A stretch of DNA of 35,043 nt from a virus. The translations under genes and the position numbers were made by a program. Numbering within the stretch: the first letter of the stretch is position 1; each line of letters begins with the position of its first letter. Below are positions 30,801 through 35,043 of this stretch, in pieces. Location of the stretch: positions 1 through 35,043 of the IMG/VR virus record IMGVR_UViG_3300043783_000120, one strand, 5' to 3'. The notes beneath the pieces are model-generated. The model worked only from the letters and a program-made list of their open reading frames with translations. It did not search any database and had not been told where the DNA came from.

Positions 30801-31570
30801 CTCACCTCCGGAGGCATGGCTTTGAACAGCTTGTTGGATGTGCTGTACTGAACTTCCGCCAAAGCGTGCCGAACTTCCTTAATATCTTTTCCCACCCAGT
30901 AGCGGCCATTGATGTAGGATTTAAATTTGCACATCACACTTTCGATCTCCATCACGCCGCAACATCGACCACCGGGGGGTGCTACAAAGTTCCCTAAATA
31001 GTTTCGCAAAAGCCGAATTGCGGTTGGCAGATCCTTATGAATCAACGCAGCTCCAGCTAAAGGTTCCCTATAAAAGAACTTTTCTGCACCCCGTGGATCG
31101 ATTCTGTATTCCAGCACCCGCTCAGCTAGATCACAAAGTTTAAAAGCAGCCCAAGGCCCCATGCCGGTGGTTTCCAGAATCCGTTTGTAGCAATCATGAA
31201 ACGTAGCACCGTCTTCAAACCAATATTCAATCACAGCTTCTGGCGTGTCGCCCAGCATCAGGCAAGACCACGATTTTTCCGCTGCTTCTCCCCTCCAGTG
31301 CCGCCGCTCCGTGCCTCGGGGCCACTTACCATCTACGGGGCCATGGACGTTGTCTGCTGCCAGCCGGAGCTGGTGCCAGAATTTGTCACCCTTGAATTCC
31401 GAAAGGTAGGCGGCGCAACCCAGATGATACAGACAGGCGTAAGCCAGCACCAGCCGAGCGCGCTGGTTCCAGGGCAGCCGTGCCCCAGCGATGACGATGT
31501 ACACCGGATCAAGATCGCCGGTGATGATGAGCTGACGTCCGAACTCACACGCTTGTTTTAGATAGTTCAT
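30797..31570 (-). CDS. Amino acid:DNA transferase (AADT family)
   Basis: The ATG at 31570 overlaps the methyltransferase stop (ATGA) and gives 257 residues; a frame-compatible ATG at 31582 is less likely. The signatures are ITGDLDPVYIVIAGARLPW (17-24 region), AYACLYHLGCAAYLSE, and PRGTERRHWRG at 84-94, as I recall for the amino acid:DNA transferase domain of hypermodifying phages. The enzyme displaces pyrophosphate from 5-pyrophosphomethyl-dU in DNA with an amino acid amine or hydroxyl. Its amino acid preference cannot be read from the sequence, but the linked DAO-type enzyme suggests glycine. Confidence 0.82.
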   Translation of the reverse strand: MNYLKQACEFGRQLIITGDLDPVYIVIAGARLPWNQRARLVLAYACLYHLGCAAYLSEFKGDKFWHQLRLAADNVHGPVDGKWPRGTERRHWRGEAAEKSWSCLMLGDTPEAVIEYWFEDGATFHDCYKRILETTGMGPWAAFKLCDLAERVLEYRIDPRGAEKFFYREPLAGAALIHKDLPTAIRLLRNYLGNFVAPPGGRCCGVMEIESVMCKFKSYINGRYWVGKDIKEVRHALAEVQYSTSNKLFKAMPPEVR

Positions 31571-32289
31571 TTTGGCGACCACGCAAAAATAAGTTGATCA
31601 AAGCGCGGGCGGAACGTTTCCGCTCCGCTGGCAATCGCCTTGTCGTAGGCCGATGGGTATAGCACGTGCTCAAAGCGCCGTTTGAGCTGGTTCAGCCGAG
31701 CCTTGAGGTGCTGAACGCTTGAGTCCCGCGAAGTGTGATACTCCATCACTAGCTTTTTCGTACGCGGCAGGAGCCACGCGTCCAGGATGGGGCCTTCCGC
31801 ACCTTCGATGTCCATCTTGATTCCGGAAAACTCGCCACCCCCGGTGCTGTGTGCTGAGAGCTTTGCTAAATCGCCGGCAAAAAAGTTCGCCACCGGGGGC
31901 AGCTCCACGTAGCCCTGCACATCCAACGTGGTGCCTCGATAGTGATTCAAAGGGTTGGCGCTCTTGACGAAGCGCAGCGTGGGTTCCTTCGACGCCGTCA
32001 CCGCCTGCTGAAAGCACGTAAAGCCCAGGCCCGCGTTTTTGGTCAGCACCCGAAAACATCCTGGCTCCGGTTCAAAGCACACGGCGGTTGCGGCTCGCGA
32101 TCGGCAGTACACCGCGAAGGCCCCGATGTTGGCTCCCAGATCCAGCCACCGCTCCCCCGGTTCCACATCGAAGCCAGATCGCACGCGGCGGTAAGCCCTT
32201 CGCACCAGCACTTCGTCAATGGCCTGTTTGTCAGATTCCGTCTCTGGCCGGTACCAGATTTTGGTGTCGCCTATTTTAAGGAGCTTCAT
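31567..32289 (-). CDS. FkbM-family SAM-dependent methyltransferase
   Basis: A 240-residue protein, ATG with AAGGGGCTACTGAA before it. The SAM-binding motif I is WLDLGANIGAFA (DLGANIG at 50-56), followed by an acidic residue in CFEPEP at 71-76. IKMDIEGAE at 157-165 is the signature of the FkbM family, whose studied members mostly methylate hydroxyl groups of small molecules and sugars. It is coupled at both ends (ATGA) to the transferase and to a small membrane protein gene. Its position at the head of the hypermodification operon suggests it methylates the installed side chain on DNA. The target is inference. Confidence 0.85.
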   Translation of the reverse strand: MKLLKIGDTKIWYRPETESDKQAIDEVLVRRAYRRVRSGFDVEPGERWLDLGANIGAFAVYCRSRAATAVCFEPEPGCFRVLTKNAGLGFTCFQQAVTASKEPTLRFVKSANPLNHYRGTTLDVQGYVELPPVANFFAGDLAKLSAHSTGGGEFSGIKMDIEGAEGPILDAWLLPRTKKLVMEYHTSRDSSVQHLKARLNQLKRRFEHVLYPSAYDKAIASGAETFRPRFDQLIFAWSPK

Positions 32290-32459
32290 TTCAGTAGCCC
32301 CTTCGGACTATAGTAACCTCCCGAATAAACGTAAGGCTTGGGCGGACGAATTTTATTTTTCGCCCACTTTGCCAGTTCTATAACTTCGCTGATCAGCACC
32401 GCAAAAGAAACGGGTAAGCCAAAGCCAATCAACAGCCCCAGAAGAATGTAGTCGCACAT
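32286..32459 (-). CDS. Small membrane protein at the head of the hypermodification operon
   Basis: A 57-residue protein whose ATG has GGAAAGGATTCT upstream and whose stop overlaps the FkbM start (ATGA). It has one membrane helix (YILLGLLIGFGLPVSFAVLI) followed by a helix ELAKWAKNKIR and a Tyr/Pro/Gly tail (PYVYSGGYYS). No family recognised. It may simply be carried by the operon, with no part in base modification. Confidence 0.65.
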   Translation of the reverse strand: MCDYILLGLLIGFGLPVSFAVLISEVIELAKWAKNKIRPPKPYVYSGGYYSPKGLLK

Positions 32460-32480
32460 AGAATCCTTTCCAACATGCTT

Positions 32481-32504
32481 GAACCCCGCGCACTGGCGGG
32501 GTTC
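32481..32504. other. Perfect hairpin in the gap before the hypermodification operon
   Basis: GAACCCCGC and GCGGGGTTC form a nine-pair stem with loop GCACTG. It lies between the stop at 32532 and the start at 32459. On the minus strand it is followed by AAGCATG rather than a U run, so a simple factor-independent terminator is unlikely. RNA processing, protection of the 5' end of the downstream mRNA, or partial attenuation are possible. Confidence 0.6.
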
Positions 32505-32531
32505 AGCGGTTCAACCTTCGTGGAGAAACGT

Positions 32532-33272
32532 TTAGGCGGCGGTCACGGTGAGGTAGCCACCCTTGGTCAGGCGCGCGCGGTAAAAGCTCCAGATGACGCC
32601 CAGCGGCTGCTTGGTTTCGATCTTGCCTTCCATACGCTTTTTGAGTTCCGCGATGGTCAGCTTGCCAGCCTTCTTCACGATTTCCAGAATCCCAAGCGCC
32701 TGAGCAGGCAGAGCCTTTTCGTCAGCCATCTTCTTGAAGGCCACAATGGTGTTGGCTCCACGGGTGGACGTGCTGCTCTTGGCGGAGGCGGCAGCTTTGG
32801 CGCTCTTGGTGGGCTTTGCATTTTTCTGTTTTGCCATGGTCATAAGCTCTTTGTCGTTCAGAATCGTATTGAGATATTTCTTACTGCGCTCGCTTACTAT
32901 TATACTACTTGTTAAAGGTTTAGCAAGTATTTTCGCAGCATCCTGAATGCTGGCTTCCGGGATGGGCTTGAGGCCCCGGCTGCGAATCGTCGTGGTGTCC
33001 ATTTCCACCACCTCAATCGCCGGGCCAGTGTGGACAATGAAGCGCGCGCCCTGGGTTGTCATTTCCACCCGCAGGTAGGCCACACCCTGTGCGTCTACCA
33101 TGACAAGGTAGGGGCGACCGTCCAGCCCGTTTTCCTGGGCTAGCTGGGTGGCCGTCATGGCCCGTTCCATCTTCGTACCTTTGCGGGCCGGAAGGGTGGA
33201 TTTCAGCGCCTGGGTGCCCACCCGGCGCTGGGCTTGCGCAGCACGTTCTCGCACTAACTTTGATCGTGTCAT
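32532..33272 (-). CDS. Protein with Lys/Ala-rich linker and C-terminal winged-helix-like domain
   Basis: The ATG at 33272 has GCGAGGACAAA upstream, within the repeated leader; 246 residues. The N-terminal 140 residues (RPYLVMVDAQGVAYLRVEM) are a beta-rich domain of unknown family. Then comes a histone-H1-like linker (QKNAKPTKSAKAAASAK), and the last 65 residues (GILEIVKKAGKLTIAELKK, then YRARLTKGGYLTV) resemble a winged-helix DNA-binding fold. A candidate sigma70 promoter lies inside the gene at 32899-32926, just before the linker, so the C-terminal part might also be made separately from a Met at about 32838. Confidence 0.6.
   Translation of the reverse strand: MTRSKLVRERAAQAQRRVGTQALKSTLPARKGTKMERAMTATQLAQENGLDGRPYLVMVDAQGVAYLRVEMTTQGARFIVHTGPAIEVVEMDTTTIRSRGLKPIPEASIQDAAKILAKPLTSSIIVSERSKKYLNTILNDKELMTMAKQKNAKPTKSAKAAASAKSSTSTRGANTIVAFKKMADEKALPAQALGILEIVKKAGKLTIAELKKRMEGKIETKQPLGVIWSFYRARLTKGGYLTVTAA
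32899..32926 (-). promoter_or_regulatory. Candidate sigma70 promoter inside the 32532-33272 gene
   Basis: On the minus strand TTGCTA (32926-32921), a 16-base spacer and TATAAT (32904-32899). The -10 box is a perfect consensus match, the -35 matches four of six positions. It sits in a short AT-rich island within a GC-rich gene. It could supply transcripts of the wHTH-like C-terminal portion and of the hypermodification operon downstream. Confidence 0.45.
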
Positions 33273-33303
33273 TTTGTCCTCGCAGTGGTCTAGTTGACCA
33301 CGC
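33270..33303 (-). repeat. Leader repeat, copy 1 (upstream of 33272 gene)
   Basis: Minus-strand leader ending GCGAGGACAAAATG, closely similar to copy 2 at 34969-35003 (first 18 plus-strand bases identical, and the far CCACGC end matches). In this copy GTGGTC and GACCAC form a perfect six-pair hairpin with a five-base loop ahead of the ribosome binding site. It looks like a shared control element, operator or translation regulator. Confidence 0.6.
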
Positions 33304-33339
33304 ACGGAGCCTGCGCCAGCAGGCCCCTAGCGTCGGCAC

Positions 33340-33615
33340 CTAGCAGTCGCGCGCACCCTGCGAGGAGCAGCGCACGGATGGGGGTGGTGCCGAAAGGTCA
33401 GAATGCCACAGGCGTGTTCCCGCCCAGAAAAAGAACCACCAGAAGGCCATGCCCAGCACCAGTGCCAGCAGCGGCCCCAGCCAGCGCCACATGGTTCGTG
33501 GGCGTGGTGCTGCTTCCTCGGCATCTTCCACGCCGAACCACGTGTACCGGTCACGGCGCTCGGGGTTAGGTTTGGTTTCGATTCCCATCTTACGAAAGTA
33601 GTGAAGGTCGATCAT
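33340..33615 (-). CDS. Small membrane protein
   Basis: The ATG at 33615 overlaps the upstream stop (ATGA) and has AAGGAACCCGAGCT upstream; 91 residues. After a charged N terminus there is a single strongly hydrophobic, aromatic-rich helix (WLGPLLALVLGMAFWWFFFW) and a short tail. No family recognised. Confidence 0.65.
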   Translation of the reverse strand: MIDLHYFRKMGIETKPNPERRDRYTWFGVEDAEEAAPRPRTMWRWLGPLLALVLGMAFWWFFFWAGTRLWHSDLSAPPPSVRCSSQGARDC

Positions 33616-33980
33616 AGCTCGGGTTCCTTTCCGTTTTCGATTTTGCAATCATCGCAGGCGGCGGCGGGGAAAGATTCCCCCGTCAGCCGCCAGCTTTCCA
33701 GCACGCGCCGAGTGTCTAGGTGGCGATCACACAACACAAGGGAGCCGTTGTGGGACACAGCCCGGTAAGCTAGCGGCCCCATGGGCTTCACCGCGCGGAG
33801 CGGCAGCTGCACCCCGTGAAGTTTCGTGTCCGCCAGCGTGGTTAGGTCTTTGATCAACGTACCGCTACAATCCGCAGGACGATACATAACGCATTCTATG
33901 TCGCCGTTGTCGTAATATCGAGTACTGCAATTCGGATCACCAAACATACACGCGGTCTTAGCAACTAACTTTCTCGTCAT
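33612..33980 (-). CDS. Cysteine-rich hypothetical protein
   Basis: I chose the ATG at 33980, coupled as TGATG to the preceding stop, with GGGAGGATGTG upstream; 122 residues. The N-terminal third contains CMFGDPNCSTRYYDNGDIEC and VMYRPADC, and the C-terminal part LCDRHLDTRR and CDDC, suggesting a metal-binding protein. Family not recognised. Confidence 0.6.
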   Translation of the reverse strand: MTRKLVAKTACMFGDPNCSTRYYDNGDIECVMYRPADCSGTLIKDLTTLADTKLHGVQLPLRAVKPMGPLAYRAVSHNGSLVLCDRHLDTRRVLESWRLTGESFPAAACDDCKIENGKEPEL

Positions 33981-34807
33981 CACATCCTCCCTGCGCAGTC
34001 CGGCCCGATACCGGCAGCAATGGACTCCGGCACTGTGAGCTTGCGCCCGCAGCGCCCACAGCGTCCTTCGTGCCAGATCTCAGTCTGCGGTGGCATCACG
34101 GGGGTGGAGTAACCCAGGTGTCGCCACACCCACGTGAATGCTGCGAAGGGCTTGCCCTTTTCCTGCGCCCCAGTGGCCCGCGTGGCCTTGAACTGGTTTT
34201 CGCGTATCATGCCCAGGTAGGTGTAGTCGCCGGTGTTGTCCGGCCCCGTGAGCAGGGACACGAAGTACGTGGGGTATTTCCAGCACTGGCAGTCTTTCTT
34301 GCCCACAGCGGGAGCAATCCGCCGGCTCACACGGTAGGTGTAGCGCGTGCCCGTCTTCATCGATCGAACCGTGAAGTAAGCGTTACCGGCCAGGATGAAG
34401 CCCCGCGCGATCGTAACGTCAGACAGGTGCGCCGGGCCAATGCCTTCCAGCGGCTGCTGGAGCGGGGTGGGGCTGCCCGCCGTGGGCAGTTCCGAGTTTA
34501 CGGCGGCGGGCAGCGGTTGGGCGGGAGGAACTTCGTAGGGGTTAGTGCGAAGATTGTCGGTTGCCGTGTTAGGAACGTCCCCCGCCACGTGGTTGACCGT
34601 CCGGGCGGAAACGGGGCGAGCTTCTTCCACCACGGAGTGGTTGCGCTTTTTGGTGCTGAACTTCTTAGCCTTTTGCGCCGTGGTCAAGGCCTCGTGACGG
34701 CGGTTAGCGGCTTCAATGTCGGCCTGGGTGCAGGCATAGCAGTCTACGCCGGAACAGTCGTGCCCGGTGATCGGAGTTCCCATCATGGTGGTATTAGCAG
34801 TTGTCAT
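33980..34807 (-). CDS. DUF6011-type C-terminal zinc-ribbon protein
   Basis: The ATG at 34807 overlaps the upstream stop (ATGA); 275 residues. The C terminus, WHEGRCGRCGRKLTVPES then IAAGIGPDCAG, is the DUF6011 zinc ribbon, common as an end domain on phage and actinobacterial proteins. The preceding core (TRYTYRVSRRI, YFVSLLTGPDNTGDYTYLG) is a small beta domain that often accompanies it. The N-terminal 120 residues are low complexity (Thr/Pro/Ala) with one CxxC pair. Function unknown; probably nucleic-acid related. Confidence 0.72.
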   Translation of the reverse strand: MTTANTTMMGTPITGHDCSGVDCYACTQADIEAANRRHEALTTAQKAKKFSTKKRNHSVVEEARPVSARTVNHVAGDVPNTATDNLRTNPYEVPPAQPLPAAVNSELPTAGSPTPLQQPLEGIGPAHLSDVTIARGFILAGNAYFTVRSMKTGTRYTYRVSRRIAPAVGKKDCQCWKYPTYFVSLLTGPDNTGDYTYLGMIRENQFKATRATGAQEKGKPFAAFTWVWRHLGYSTPVMPPQTEIWHEGRCGRCGRKLTVPESIAAGIGPDCAGRM

Positions 34808-34971
34808 CGCGCACCGCCTATGGGATTCCGACCAAGGATTTCCGTGCGCCACTCCGGGCCGGTAACCGTAACCGTGTTGTACTTGTTGTACAGTTTTGCC
34901 TGATAGCGCTCGGCGGCCTTCAGGCCCTGCTCTGTGCGCGTGTCGAATGTTTTGGATTCAGCCTTTTTCAT
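34804..34971 (-). CDS. Small basic hypothetical protein
   Basis: The ATG at 34971 (55 residues) has GCGAGGACAAA before it, in leader copy 2. It reads KKAESKTFDTRTEQGLKAAE and continues with a basic helix, then TVTVTGPEWRTEILG. The stop overlaps the next gene (ATGA). No family recognised. Confidence 0.6.
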   Translation of the reverse strand: MKKAESKTFDTRTEQGLKAAERYQAKLYNKYNTVTVTGPEWRTEILGRNPIGGAR

Positions 34972-35042
34972 TTTGTCCTCGCAGTGAATTGAATCAACCA
35001 CGCTCTCATTATCCTCTTAATCCTGAATTTCACAAGGCTTAT
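34968..35042 (-). CDS. C-terminal end of an upstream gene (partial)
   Basis: One minus-strand frame stays open from the window edge to a stop at 34968 and reads ISLVKFRIKRIMRAWLIQF then TARTK. Its stop overlaps the next ATG (ATGA), the habitual coupling in this operon. An alternative view is a 13-residue leader peptide from the ATG at 35009, which has AGAGGATA upstream. The window ends too soon to decide. Confidence 0.35.
   Translation of the reverse strand: MSLVKFRIKRIMRAWLIQFTARTK
34969..35003 (-). repeat. Leader repeat, copy 2 (upstream of 34971 gene)
   Basis: Identical to copy 1 over the 18 bases next to the ATG, and again at the CCACGC end; the middle differs but can still form GTG/CAC and TTG/CAA pairs. 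The conservation of ends with a changed middle suggests a functional structure rather than a recent copy. Confidence 0.55.
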
Positions 35043-35043
35043 A

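Noticed and set aside
33307-33327. GCCTGC/GCAGGC hairpin as a terminator
   Set aside because: Six-pair stem with a four-base loop but no U run on either strand; too weak to call.
1-35043. CRISPR arrays, tRNA genes and insertion sequences
   Set aside because: No regular direct repeats with spacers, no cloverleaf noticed, and no transposase motifs found by eye. This is not a computed search.

Overview
This window is part of the genome of a tailed bacteriophage (or prophage) with a contractile, myovirus-type tail. The evidence is an unbroken run of sheath, tube, tail chaperone, tape-measure, baseplate and fibre genes, followed by lysis genes and then tightly overlapping small phage genes on the other strand. 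Most start and stop codons overlap (ATGA, GTGA or TTGA), as in dense phage operons. The host is not shown directly. Several fibre-region proteins begin with Sec signal peptides ending in Ala-x-Ala before Gln, a style I associate with Gram-negative soil bacteria such as Acidobacteriota; that is a weak inference. No tRNA, rRNA, CRISPR array, integrase, terminase, capsid or replication gene is visible, so those parts lie outside the window.

Region 1 (1-10178, + strand) is the tail and baseplate assembly line: tail terminator/neck protein (partial), DUF3383-type sheath, tube, tail assembly chaperone with a -1 frameshift extension, short tape measure with a transglycosylase domain, Dit-like protein, baseplate plug, hub, Gp138-type spike, gp25-like wedge, baseplate J-like and tail protein I-like (DUF2612).

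Region 2 (10171-20310, + strand) holds host-recognition genes: a short gp53-like fibre protein and then four large, cysteine-rich proteins, each opening with a predicted Sec signal peptide. Two are paralogous fibres. One is a clan GH-A glycoside hydrolase-like protein. The last is a disulfide-rich protein, possibly a beta-propeller.

Region 3 (20315-22700, + strand) is the lysis region: an M15-type peptidase followed by small membrane and coiled-coil proteins, including holin candidates. It converges with the minus-strand genes at about 22.7 kb.

Region 4 (22724-26873, - strand) carries many very small genes: zinc-binding microproteins, 27-31 residue membrane peptides, a lipoprotein-like gene, DUF3310, and one gene that appears to start at an AUA codon.

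Region 5 (26870-32459, - strand) is the most interesting part. It looks like a thymidine hypermodification operon: ThyA-like (probable dUMP hydroxymethylase), hmdU DNA kinase, a separate helical kinase-partner/thymine pyrophosphorylase-like protein, amino acid:DNA transferase, DAO-type flavoenzyme and an FkbM methyltransferase, interrupted by an AT-rich GIY-YIG homing endonuclease. Together these predict 5-hydroxymethyl-dU in DNA that is activated by pyrophosphorylation, substituted with an amino acid, trimmed oxidatively, and possibly methylated. The methyl step may be new chemistry.

Region 6 (32460-35043, - strand) contains early-type small genes, a DUF6011 zinc-ribbon protein, two copies of a shared leader element and a candidate sigma70 promoter. 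No stretch above 300 bases lacks a gene.
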